Of a stretch of 64,000 nucleotides of DNA, positions 26,026 to 34,646 are shown one piece after another (within the stretch, counting starts at the first letter, position 1; every line of letters begins with the position of its first letter). Position numbers and translations under genes: made by a program. Source of the DNA: JAKAVN01 sp963771325 (lineage in GTDB: Bacteria; Desulfobacterota; Binatia; Binatales; Binataceae); the NCBI GenBank assembly GCA_963771325.1, contig CAVYTJ010000026.1, positions 1-64,000 on the forward strand, read 5' to 3'. The notes under the pieces were generated by a model. The model ran no database searches. It was not told the origin of the DNA and saw only the letters and a program-made list of their open reading frames with translations.

Positions 26026-26372
26026 TCCAGCGCGCCGCGCTGCCAGGCGTAGACGAGGCCGACCGCGAGGATCGCGATGAAGACCAGCGCCTCGACCAGG
26101 CCGAACATCCCGAGATGGCGCAACTCGACCGCCCACGGGTAGAGGAACACCACCTCGACGTCGAACACCACGAACAGCAGCGCGGTCAGGTAAAAGTGCA
26201 CCGAGAAGCGGCCCCACGCGACGCCGCTTGGCGGATTGCCGCACTCGAAGGTCTCGCCCTTGATCTTGCTGGGGCGCCGCGGGCCGGTCAGTCGGTTGAT
26301 CGTGACCATGCCGCCGACGACCGCCGCCGCGACCGCGAGCGTTACCAGAATCGGGAACCAGGTGAGCAGCAT
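26016..26372 (-). CDS. nuoA: NADH-quinone oxidoreductase subunit A, isolated copy
   Basis: 118 aa with three transmembrane segments. The loop KGETFECGNPPSGVAWGRFS and FYLTALLFVVFDVEVVFLYP are family signatures, with the conserved Cys and acidic residues present. Complex I subunit in the membrane arm. nuoB-N do not follow; the next gene is the GT9 heptosyltransferase, overlapping it by about 10 nt. It may therefore be an orphan subunit that complements a nuo operon elsewhere, or the remnant of a rearranged operon. Sequence intact. Confidence 0.93.
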   Translation of the reverse strand: MLLTWFPILVTLAVAAAVVGGMVTINRLTGPRRPSKIKGETFECGNPPSGVAWGRFSVHFYLTALLFVVFDVEVVFLYPWAVELRHLGMFGLVEALVFIAILAVGLVYAWQRGALDWT

Positions 26373-26600
26373 CGCGGATACCTTCGCCTAGGGCCTCGCA
26401 ACAAGCCCTTCTAATTGCATTTATGAATAGCGGATTAGTCGGCCTTTTCCAACGTGGACCGCGATGCGCCTTCACAGTGCACTTGCTCTGCGGTAACGCT
26501 TGGGTCGAGACTTACTGAAACGGCGATTCGATACGGCGGACGAGGTTTAATTTTTCGCTCGGATTGCAGAGCGAGGCGCAGTTTCGCTAAATATTCGCTA

Positions 26601-26624
26601 TCGAACGAGGAATCGAACGAGGAA
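26601..26624. repeat. Perfect 12-bp tandem duplication at a ribosome-binding site
   Basis: TCGAACGAGGAA occurs twice without a gap; the GAGG of the second copy is 8 nt upstream of the ATG at 26631. Just before it TTCGCTAAATA-TTCGCTA (26583-26600) is another short repeat. Confidence 0.85.
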
Positions 26625-26630
26625 TTCTGC

Positions 26631-27380
26631 ATGGGCTACAGAAGCGCAATCGAGTGGACGGACGCGACTTGGAATCCGATTCGCGGCTGCACGAAGATCA
26701 CCCCGGGTTGCAAAAACTGCTACGCCGAGGCTTTTGCGGAAAGGTTTCGAGGAGTTCCAGGACATCCGTTTGAACAGGGTTTTGATCTCCGTTTGATACC
26801 TGAAAAGCTTGATGAGCCGCAGCGCTGGCGACGACCGCTCAGAATCTTCGTAAATTCGATGAGCGATCTGTTCCATCCATCCGTGCCGACCGATTACATC
26901 AAACGCATCGGCATAAGCATGCACCATGCGCACTGGCATACCTTCCAAGTGCTGACAAAACGTCACGAGCGGATGAACGAATTACTTAGTGGCGAACTTC
27001 GTTGGATTGGCTTGCTCAAAAATGTTTGGTGGGGCGTCAGTGTTGAGGACCGCGAGCACGGACTTCCGCGAATCGACGTTCTGAGACGCACAAACGCCGC
27101 CATACGGTTTCTCTCCATCGAACCATTGCTCGAAGACTTGGGAGAAGTCGACCTCACTGGCATCGATTGGGTAATCGTCGGGGGAGAAAGTGGCATTCAC
27201 CACAGGCCTATTGCGGTGGCGTGGGTGCGCAGCATTCGCGATCAGTGCCAGGCCGCGAAGGTGCCGTTCTTTTTCAAACAATGGGGCGGTCGAACGCCAA
27301 AGCGTCAGGGGAGAATTCTCGACGGGCGCGTGTGGGATCGCATGCCAGCCGTCGAAGGTTCCGAGGGCTCGGCACTGTAA
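26631..27380 (+). CDS. DUF5131 / phage Gp37-Gp68 family three-Cys-motif protein
   Basis: 249 aa. EWTDATWNPIRGCTKITPG and the motif C20-x6-C27-x2-C30 (GCTKITPGCKNCYAE) are the three-cysteine signature; IRFLSIEPLLEDLG and WVIVGGESG are further conserved blocks, recalling radical-SAM-like (spore photoproduct lyase type) folds. Function unknown; often carried by phages and mobile DNA. It is directly followed (4 nt) by a TcmP gene, its usual partner. Base composition is clearly less GC-rich than the envelope genes around it, suggesting horizontal transfer. The start is set by the ATG after a GAGG site. Confidence 0.92.
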   Translation: MGYRSAIEWTDATWNPIRGCTKITPGCKNCYAEAFAERFRGVPGHPFEQGFDLRLIPEKLDEPQRWRRPLRIFVNSMSDLFHPSVPTDYIKRIGISMHHAHWHTFQVLTKRHERMNELLSGELRWIGLLKNVWWGVSVEDREHGLPRIDVLRRTNAAIRFLSIEPLLEDLGEVDLTGIDWVIVGGESGIHHRPIAVAWVRSIRDQCQAAKVPFFFKQWGGRTPKRQGRILDGRVWDRMPAVEGSEGSAL

Positions 27381-27384
27381 AATC

Positions 27385-28217
27385 GTGGACCCTGTCGCCA
27401 GCGATGGTCTCCGCGCGCGTCCCGGTCGAATCTGGACGGTCGAAAAGCTTACCTACCTGCAGAACTATGCGAGCGCTTTCACTACCGCTATGCGCGGAAA
27501 GTGGGAGCGTCTTGTTTACATTGACCTACTTGCAGGCCCAGGCCGCGATATCGATCTTGAAGGAAATAAAGAGTTCGACGGCTCTCCGCTCATCGCCCTC
27601 AACATAAGACCAGCCTTTGATTATTGTTTCTTTGGCGACAAAGACAAACGGAACGTCGACATCCTGAAGAAGCGGATCGCGGCTTCAGATGAAAGCGTGT
27701 CTCTGTAGAAGTGGGCGATTGCAACGTCCTGGTCGACAATGTTGTCAAGCAGCTTTCACAAAAAACTCTGGGACTGGCCTTCGTCGATCCTGAAGGGTTT
27801 GAAGTCGATTTTAGAACCTTGCGCATTTTGGCAAAGCGCAGAATCGACGTGCTCTATTGGTTCCCGAGTGGAATAGCCATTCGTCGGAACCTGAAGAATT
27901 TCCGAACGCTCAAGGACAGCCCCATGGAGCGCTTTTGGGGCAGGGATTGGCGTCAACTCCCCATTGCAAAGTGGGCTGCTGGAGAGATCGTTCCCGACGA
28001 AAAAATCGAAAAATCGATAGTGGCTGAATTCCTGAAGGATGTCGCCAAAGCCGGTTTCGACTTTCGAGACGAGTGGGCGCTTCCATTCGCAAACACACGC
28101 AACGCGCAAATGTATCACTTGCTATTTTTTTCGCACGATAAATTGGCGCTTAAAATCTGGAAAAGTGTTAAGAAAATCGCGCCTGGCGGACAACGCACTT
28201 TCTCTGGAATGACCTAG
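27385..28217 (+). pseudogene. tcmP: Three-Cys-motif partner protein TcmP, one frameshift
   Basis: Partner of the DUF5131 gene, 4 nt downstream. Part 1 (27385-27708, GTG start) has WTVEKLTYLQNYASAFT and RLVYIDLLAGPGRD, and ends at TAG after DESVSL. Part 2 resumes in the -1 frame (SVEVGDCNVLVDN) with LGLAFVDPEGFEVDF and DVLYWFPSGIAIRRN, to 28217. A one-base change near 27697-27703 restores a ~276-aa protein. The family is predicted to be methyltransferase-like, but its activity is unknown. Broken gene or base-calling error. Confidence 0.82.
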
Positions 28218-28299
28218 CCCCGAGGAATTTGCATTTTCCGTCAAGGCGACGCACCTGAGCGCCATCGCGCGCAACGCAAGCCTCTCAACGGCGCTGGCG

Positions 28300-28648
28300 G
28301 CGGACGAGGCCAGGAACAATCGCATCGGGGAGACCTCGCGGGTAACCGGATTTACCATCGAGTCCGGACTCACCTCCAAGTAGCGGCGTCACATTCGCCG
28401 GTCCGAAAACGACCTTCGACGTGCCACGACGATCGCCAGCGCGAAAAAGGCCTCTCCGACGTCGTACGTGCGGCGAGTCCCGTCGGCCAAGGTGAACTCT
28501 TCGCGATCCAGTTTCGCGAGCGCAAGCTTGCGCGCTATCGGACCCGGGAGCACGCTGAAAATCGCGCCGGTATCGATCAGAAATTCGAGCTCGATGCGCC
28601 CGCGCGGCGCGGATTGGAAATGGTCGCTTTCGTGAAGGTAATTCCCAT
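28300..28648 (-). pseudogene. Retropepsin-like aspartic protease, several frameshifts
   Basis: Pieces of one ~120-aa retroviral-type aspartic protease in different minus-strand frames: MGITFTKATISNPRR (from ATG 28648), then RIELEFLIDTGAIFSVLPG with the catalytic DTG motif and EEFTLADGTRRTYDVGEAFF, then (after a T5 run near 28444) RAGDRRGTSKVVFGPANVTP, then LEVSPDSMVNPVTREVSPMR. At least three frame changes. The 3' limit near 28300 is approximate. No intact open frame remains, so the gene is not active as it stands unless the indels are errors. Confidence 0.62.
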
Positions 28649-28726
28649 TCTCGTCGCGGCTCCGCTTTGCGCCGGTGAGCTAGTGCATTCTCGCAGCAAG
28701 GCAGGCGGTAGCCAATCCTGTCACGA

Positions 28727-29891
28727 TCATAGTGACGCGTACGCGGCCGCGATGAGTGCCTTGGCGCGCGGGTCGAGCAGGATTCCCCCGCCCATCCGGT
28801 TCATCGCGTAACCAAAGCCGATTTTCGCCTCGGGATCGGCGAACCCGAGCGATCCGCCGGCGCCCGGATGGCCAAACGCGCTCGCGTTGGGCCCCATCTC
28901 CTCGCCCGGCTGCGAGAGCATGAAGCCGGACGAAAAACGCGTCGAAATCATCAGCACTTCGTCGGGGCCGCGCGACTCCTCGACGTGACACGAGGGAATC
29001 TCGCGCGCCGCCATCACGCGCACGCCGTCAACCTCGCCGCCGCGCGCGAGCGCGCCATAGAGCCGCGCCAGCGCGCGGCCGTTGGTATGGCCGTTGGCGG
29101 CGGGAATCTCGGCGCCACGCCACGCGCGCGAGTTCACCGTCGCCATCGAGAGCACCATCGGATTCATGAACGTCTTCGCGGTGACGGACTCGGGATTTTT
29201 GGCCATTTCGGCGAACAGGTCGAATTCGCCCGGCGCGGGCGGCGGCGCGCCGATCATCTCGGCGACGCGGCGGTCTTCGCGCGCCGCCAGTCCGATATGC
29301 GCGTCGATCTTTGAGCGGCGCGGCGATTTCGTCCTTGAAATAACTGCCGGCGCTCTTGCCCGTGATCCGGCGAATCACTTCGCCAACCAGGATAGCCAAA
29401 GGTGAGCGCATGGTAGCCGTGCCGCGTGCCCGGCTCCCACCATGGCGCCTCGGCCGCCAGCGCGTCGGTCATCGTTCGCCAGTCATAGAGCGTCCTCGGG
29501 CACGAGCGGTTTGCGAATCGCGGGGAGGCCGGCGCGATGGTTCAGCAGTTGACGGACGGTGATTCGATCCTTCCCGTTCGCGGCGAACTCGGGCCAGTAC
29601 TTCGCAACCGGCGCGTCGAGCTCGAGCCGGCCCTCGCCGGCGAGCCGATGCGCGCAAATCGCGGTGAGCCCCTTGGTGGTCGAATAGACGTTGACTATCG
29701 TGTCGCGCGTCCACGGCCGCGTCCGCGCCCTGTCGGCCCATCCGCCCCACAGATCGACCACGAGACGGCCGTCGAGCGCGAGCGCGACCGACGCGCCGGT
29801 CTCGCGAGCGGCTTGCGAAGTTGTCAGCAAAAGCCTCGCGCACGCGCGCAAACCGCGCCGTCACAGGTCCTTCGATCGTGACGTCAGCCAT
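28727..29891 (-). pseudogene. Beta-lactamase-fold serine hydrolase (EstB/class C type), at least four frameshifts
   Basis: Order of pieces on the minus strand: MADVTIEGPVTARFARVRE (ATG 29891), then TGASVALALDGRLVVDLWGG and VNVYSTTKGLTAICAHRLAG with the Ser-x-x-Lys catalytic motif, then WWEPGTRHGYHALTFGY with the catalytic Tyr region, then ILVGEVIRRITGKSAGSYF, then PPPAPGEFDLFAEMAKNPES to FGHPGAGGSLGFADPEAKIG and the end at 28727. Each piece is in a different frame from the last (breaks near 29820, 29484, 29405 and 29315). The intact enzyme would be ~385 aa, an esterase or peptidase-like hydrolase. Inactive as written. Confidence 0.82.
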
Positions 29892-30938
29892 TTCCTACTC
29901 TCTGATTTTCCGCTTCTGATTTTTCTATCACCAGGCCACCGCCGCGACTCGAGCCCGCGCCAGCCGTACGTCCGAAGCATTGCGCACCGGTCGCGATCGG
30001 CGCGCCCGCGAGCGCGTCGGATCGTCGTATCCCACACCGTGAGCGCCTGCGCTTGCCCGCCGCGCCGATCGGCGTCTCGACTTCTGGTTGAAGTCGCAAT
30101 CGTAAAGCCGCCCGTCCCATCCGACGCTCACCAGCGCGCGGCGCATCAGGCCCTCGACCGTTCCGGATTGAAATGGTTGACCAGCAGCCCCATGTAGTCC
30201 GCGTACTTGTCCATTGATGCAACTGATGGGCGAAGCGCGCGATGGGCATGTTGGTGATAGTCAGCAGGCGATTGAAGCGGACGCCGTATACGCCGAGTTC
30301 GCGTCGATAGTCCGCTTCGAGCGCGGCCTGCGGCGGCGGCAGCGCGGGGCCGACGGGATTGTAGACCAGGCTAAGCTCGAGGGCGCCTACGCCGTAGCCG
30401 AGAGCGTTCAGGTTTTGCAGCGCCGCGATGCTTTTCTCGAAGACGCCGCGCCCGCGCTGGCGCTCGACGTTCGCGGCGCTGTAGCATGGCAGCGAGCAGA
30501 CCAGCACCACGTCATTGTCACGGTAGAATTCGCCGAGCCGTTCCATCCCGGGCTCGAACATCACCGTCAGGTTGCATCGGACCATCACCTCGCGCCCCGC
30601 GCGACGGCCGCCCTCGACCAGCATCCGGAAATTGCCGTTGAGCTCCCGGCGCACCGCCGGTAAGGTCGATCGTGCGGTATCGCGGGGCTGTGCGCGAGCA
30701 GTTCGAGCACACGCTCCGCCGTCGCACGCTCCATCCGCTCAGTGCGCGCGGGACCGGCGTCGACGTGGCAGTGATGGCACGCCTGGTTGCAGAGCTTGCC
30801 GACGTTGATTTGCAGGGTCGTGGCTTTCGCGCGCGTCAAAGCGCCCAGCCCATACTGGCCGAGCGTCTCGTCAAAGTTCGCGGCGGACGCCATCGCGGGC
30901 TCGAATCCCGCCTGCGCATCACCTGCCATCGCGCCCAT
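29884..30938 (-). pseudogene. ArsS-like radical SAM protein, frameshifted and missing conserved cysteines
   Basis: Arsenosugar-biosynthesis-type radical SAM (DUF3641) gene. The N-terminal piece has TTLQINVGKLCNQACHHCHV with the CxxxCxxC cluster motif; later pieces are IDLTGGAPG, FRMLVEGGRRAGREVMVRCN, SLVYNPVGPALPPPQAALEA, and RRALVSVGWDGRLYDCDFNQ, spread over three frames with at least four breaks (near 30660, 30640, 30225 and 30080). The C-terminal CFGRTAGAGSSRGGG has Arg where the family has Cys (CFGC...SSC), each explained by one T-to-C change. Indels plus these substitutions suggest real decay. Confidence 0.8.
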
Positions 30939-30952
30939 GCCTCTTAATCATC

Positions 30953-30982
30953 GAATCAAGTCTCCGCGAATCAGGTCTCCGC
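30953..30982. repeat. 15-bp tandem duplication
   Basis: GAATCAAGTCTCCGC followed directly by GAATCAGGTCTCCGC (one mismatch), just upstream of the ArsS-like gene start on the minus strand. Confidence 0.8.
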
Positions 30983-31059
30983 AACGCCATTATATGTTAT
31001 TGGTATCGCAAGTTGAGCGCTCTTCATAACCCCACGCGCGATCCGAGGCACCGGCAATC

Positions 31060-32095
31060 ATGAGCCGCGAACGTGCGGCCGCCGCGGCGCCCCTTGACGG
31101 ACTTTACCGGCTCGGCGGAGAGCTGATCGCGCTCGCGTACATCGCGATCATCGCCGAGATCGCCTGTGCAACCGGCGCGGTCTATGTTTTGTTCCCGGAA
31201 CTCGGCGCGCTCTCGCACGACGTGATGACGCGTCCGCGCGGAACCTGGGCCAACGCGCCGCTGCTGCTCGCGATCACACCCGTGATGACCGGCGTGGTCG
31301 GGATCGTCTTCACACGAAGCCTGCCGTATGGATACCTCTCGGTCCTGCTTACGGTGGGCGGCGCGATCGCGGTCGTCCTTGCCTTACGCTCGCCAGTCGC
31401 GCCCGCGATCTCCGCGGGCCTGCTTCCGCTGGTGCTGGGAGTGAAGAGCTGGCGGTATCCGCCCGCGATTGCGCTCGGGACGGTATTGCTCGCAACGCTC
31501 TGTGTGCCATGGAAGAAATACTGCGCTACGCGCATGGTGGCGGCAGCGCCCGCGGAGAGCGACAAGGCTCGCGAAAATCTTCACAACGATCTTCTCGACG
31601 ACCTTATCGAGATGCCGCCGAGCGGCTACGGATGGCTGGTGGTCCTGATGGCGTTCGTCGCGTTCGCGATGTTTTTCGTGAAGCTGACCGGGCTTCGCTT
31701 CGTTCTGTTCCCGCCGCTGGTGGTAATCGGATTCGAGATGCTCGGCCATACCGCGATATGCCCGTGGGCGGACAAGCCGATGCGGCTGCCGCTGCGCGTG
31801 CTTTCTCACGGCGCTCGGCGGATTCATATCGTGGCACTTTCTCGGGGTGACGCCGCTGGCCGCGGCCTGCAGCATGGCGTGGGGAATCGCCGTGCTGCGC
31901 ATGTTCGACCTCCACGTGCCGCCTGCGCTGGCCGTCGCCTTGCTGCCGCTGGTGATGGACAAGCCGACGATCGCCTATCCGTTCGCGGTCGGGATCGGCA
32001 CTACGTTGCTGTCGCTCTGGTTCCTCGCTTATCAGCGGCTTTCGCGCGGGGCGCTCAGTATCCCTTGGGCATCCCGAGCAGCCGCTCGGCAATGA
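31060..32095 (+). pseudogene. HPP-like integral membrane protein, one frameshift
   Basis: Multi-pass membrane protein of ~345 aa. Part 1 (31060 to ~31797) has hydrophobic segments IALAYIAIIAEIACATGAVY, LLLAITPVMTGVVGIVF, and WLVVLMAFVAFAMFFVKLTG, then ICPWADKPMRLPL. After the break the other frame reads CFLTALGGFISWHFLGVTPL, LHVPPALAVALLPLVMDKPT and GIGTTLLSLWFLAY to 32095. The LHVPPALAVALLP segment resembles the HPP motif, but with a Val inserted, so the family call is tentative. The 3' end overlaps the convergent acyl-CoA dehydrogenase by 41 nt. Confidence 0.68.
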
Positions 32096-33246
32096 TGCTG
32101 CGTTGAATCTCGGAAGTGCCCTCCTCGATCGTGTTGCCGCGCGCGCGCAGCGTCCCGTACTGCCATCGCCCGCCCTCGACCACGTGCGGCGATCCTTCCT
32201 CGAGCACTGCGCGCGGACCCTGCACCGCGAGCGCGAACTCGTTCATCCGCTGATTTAGCTCGCTCCACAGCAGCTTGGAGATCGAGCCTTCGGGGCCCGG
32301 CGTACCGCCGCGCAAAAGGCGCGAGAAGTTGCGATACGCAAGGTACTTCATCGATTCGACGTCGATATAAAACTGCGCCAGCGCCTGGCGGATGACGCGC
32401 GGGCTAAGCGGTGTCGCGCCCTCTTCGAGCGCGCCGAGCGCGAGGCGCTTGAGGTCCTCGAAGGTGTTGCCGAAACGCGCGACGATCGAGAGCGACAGCG
32501 TCGCCCGCTCGTTCATCAGCGTAGTCAGCGCGACGCCCCATCCGCCGCCCTGCGGCCCAAGCAGGTTCTTGCGCGGTACGCGCACGTCGTCGAAAAAGAG
32601 CTGGTTGAATTCCTCCTCGCCGGTCATCTGGCGCAGCGGCCGCACCGTGACGCCGGAGCTGTGCATGTCGACCAGCAGGTAGCTGAGCCCGCGATGCTTG
32701 GGCGTCGGGCTCGGTGCGCACCAGCAGCATGCACCAGTCGGCGATTTGCCCAAGCGAGGTCCAGACCTTCGCGCCGTTGACGATAAACTCGTCGCCCGCA
32801 AGCTCGGCGCGGCTCGCCAACGCGGCGAGGTCCGAGCCCGAACCGGGTTCGGAGAATCCCTGGCACCAGATTTCCTCGCACGAGAGAATCTTCGGTACAA
32901 AGCGGCGCTGCTGCTCGTCGGTCCCGTGCTCCAGGATCGTCGGCGCCGCCATCGAGAGCCCGATCAGGTTGAGCGCCGACGGCGCGCGCGCCCGCGCCAT
33001 CTCTTCGCTGAAGATCGCGCTGTAAACGATGGTCTTGCCCTGGCCGCCGTATTCGACCGGCCACGAGAGGCCGAGGAAACCCGCATCGAAGAGCCGCCGC
33101 TGCCAGTCCCGCAGGGTCTGGATCGACGCGGGGTCGGTCGGCAGCGAGAAGCCGCGGTCGGGGATGTCGCGCGGCGCGTTGGCCTCAAGCCATTGGCGCG
33201 CGCGCAGGCGAAAGGCTTCCTCGTCGGAGGTGTAGCTGAAGTCCAT
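32055..33246 (-). pseudogene. Acyl-CoA dehydrogenase, one frameshift
   Basis: FAD-dependent acyl-CoA dehydrogenase, ~396 aa when joined. N-terminal part (from ATG 33246): MDFSYTSDEEAFRLRARQWL, GLSWPVEYGGQGKT, and WCQGFSEPGSGSDLAALASR (FAD/substrate loop) up to LLVRTEPDAQ. A single shift near 32690-32700 leads to KHRGLSYLLVDMHSSGVTVR, NQLFFDDVRVPRKNLLG and the C-terminal GNTIEEGTSEIQRSIIAERL, which includes the substrate-side motif. All conserved blocks are present, so one base fixes the gene; sequence error is a serious possibility. Confidence 0.9.
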
Positions 33247-33305
33247 TTTTTGCTTCCGCTCTCTTGCGTTTTTTCTTCCGCGTTTGTTCGGATGCCTAGT
33301 GTCTA

Positions 33306-33332
33306 GCGCAAAAGCATCGGGCGCAAAAGCAT
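33306..33332. repeat. 12-bp direct repeat upstream of the acyl-CoA dehydrogenase
   Basis: GCGCAAAAGCAT at 33306-33317 and 33321-33332, 15-nt period. The surrounding 33247-33495 has no gene. Confidence 0.7.
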
Positions 33333-33495
33333 GGACAAAGACATGAGATAGACAACCACAATTGTCATTAATTGGCTTGCGGCGCGTGCTTCCGGCAGCC
33401 TGGTTTGGGGCGGGCTGCGAAACGAGCTAAACTTTGTTCGCAGGTCATTTCATTCGATTCAAACGCCCAGGTGCGGAAGGCCGGAGGGGTCAGCG

Positions 33496-33888
33496 ATGAG
33501 CGCGGCAGGCACAATTTCTCGTGGCGGATGCCATTGCGGACGAATCGCTTTCGAGGTCGAGGGCCGTCCCGAGCGCGTCAGCGAATGCAACTGCTCGATC
33601 TGCACGAAGAAAGGGTATCTCCATTGGATCGTGCCGCAGGCGAGCTTCCAGTTGCTGACGCCGGCGGAAAATGTCTCGACCTACACCTTCAACACTGGCG
33701 TCGCGAAGCATCATTTCTGCCCCAATTGTGGCGTTGCAGCCTTCTACATTCCGCGCTCCGACCCGGACAAGATTGACGTCAATGCACGATGCCTTGACGG
33801 AGTCGAACTCGCGGGGCTCAAGATCGAGCGTTTCGACGGACGCAACTGGGAAGAGGCGATCAAGCATCACCGCGCAGCGCACAAGTAA
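33496..33888 (+). CDS. GFA family zinc protein (glutathione-dependent formaldehyde-activating-like)
   Basis: 130 aa Mss4-like fold. Zinc ligands GGCHCGRIAFEVEG, ECNCSICTKKGYLHW and HHFCPNCGVAAFYIPR give the two metal sites typical of the family. Most GFA proteins have unproven substrates, so a formaldehyde role should not be assumed. ATG 33496 follows GGAGGGGTC. Intact in a region where most neighbours are frameshifted. Confidence 0.93.
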   Translation: MSAAGTISRGGCHCGRIAFEVEGRPERVSECNCSICTKKGYLHWIVPQASFQLLTPAENVSTYTFNTGVAKHHFCPNCGVAAFYIPRSDPDKIDVNARCLDGVELAGLKIERFDGRNWEEAIKHHRAAHK

Positions 33889-33971
33889 TAGGCGATGCCG
33901 ATTTCGCCGGCGAGCGCGGATTGAATCAGCGCACTGCGGAGCCAAACGGGAGCGTCGAAACATTGAAAAAA

Positions 33972-34591
33972 ATGGCGGGGCTGGGCTTTACGCCAACCGA
34001 CTTCGCAGTCTTCAAGGTCGAGGGTTTCAGCGCGCGCATGCAGGAATGTATGCGCGCGTGCGACCCAAGCTAGTGAGGCTCGGCGACGAATTGGCGCCGG
34101 AGCTCGCGCGCAAGCTCCATCTGGAGTTCTTCCCTCACGTCGCGAGACACGCGCGGCGCTCCGTCAATCCGCCGGCCGAAACATGGACCGCATTCGGGCC
34201 GTCGCCCAAAGGCTATAAACGCTACGGCTATCTGGCGTTATGCATCTCGGGCGCCGGACTGCACGCGCGCATGGTGGTCAAATCGGAGGCCGACCGGCGG
34301 CCGGAGATGGCCCGGGGGCTTGTGAGCAATGCCGCCCAGCTCGCGAAGTCGCTGCGCGGAACCGGAATCGCGCGTTACGAAAAATGGGATTTCAAAGCGC
34401 TGCCAACACAGACGGGTGCCGACGATGAGCTCTTCACGGCGCTCGCCGCGGGACTTGGCAAAAAAACGGGCGGACTGGACCTCGGGTTCGGATGGAGCGT
34501 GCGCGACGCGCTGCGCCTGGATCGCGCCGAGTTGCTCGACGCCTACCGGGAGCTCGAGCCCGTTTACCGAATCGTCAGGGCTGTCGTATAG
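33972..34591 (+). pseudogene. DUF1054 (UPF0637) family protein, one frameshift
   Basis: Part 1 (from ATG 33972) reads MAGLGFTPTDFAVFKVEGFS and ARMQECMRA, ending at TAG 34071. Part 2, in the next frame, reads RVRPKLVRLGDELAPELA, FPHVARHARRSVNPPAETW and AFGPSPKGYKRYGYLALCIS, the DUF1054 signature, to 34591. A single base in the CGCGCG run near 34053-34060 joins them into ~206 aa. Function of the family is unknown. Previously only the second part would be noticed because its frame is open far upstream. Confidence 0.78.
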
Positions 34592-34646
34592 CATTGACGT
34601 ATCGGTAATCGAGGTGCCGTCGTAGCGCAGAACCACACTTAGGAAG

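Noticed and set aside
24805..26475. Long 556-codon reading of the GT9 gene
   Set aside because: The first ~150 codons are a shadow of nuoA and its upstream region; the GT9 start is at TTG 26025.
28219..28383. Plus-strand frame reading PEEFAFSVKATHLSAIARN after tcmP
   Set aside because: No start codon, and most of it is antisense to the retropepsin-like remnant, which has better family support.
30880..30920. tRNA-like GGGCTCGAATCCCGCC
   Set aside because: Part of the coding region of the ArsS-like gene; no acceptor or anticodon stem around it.
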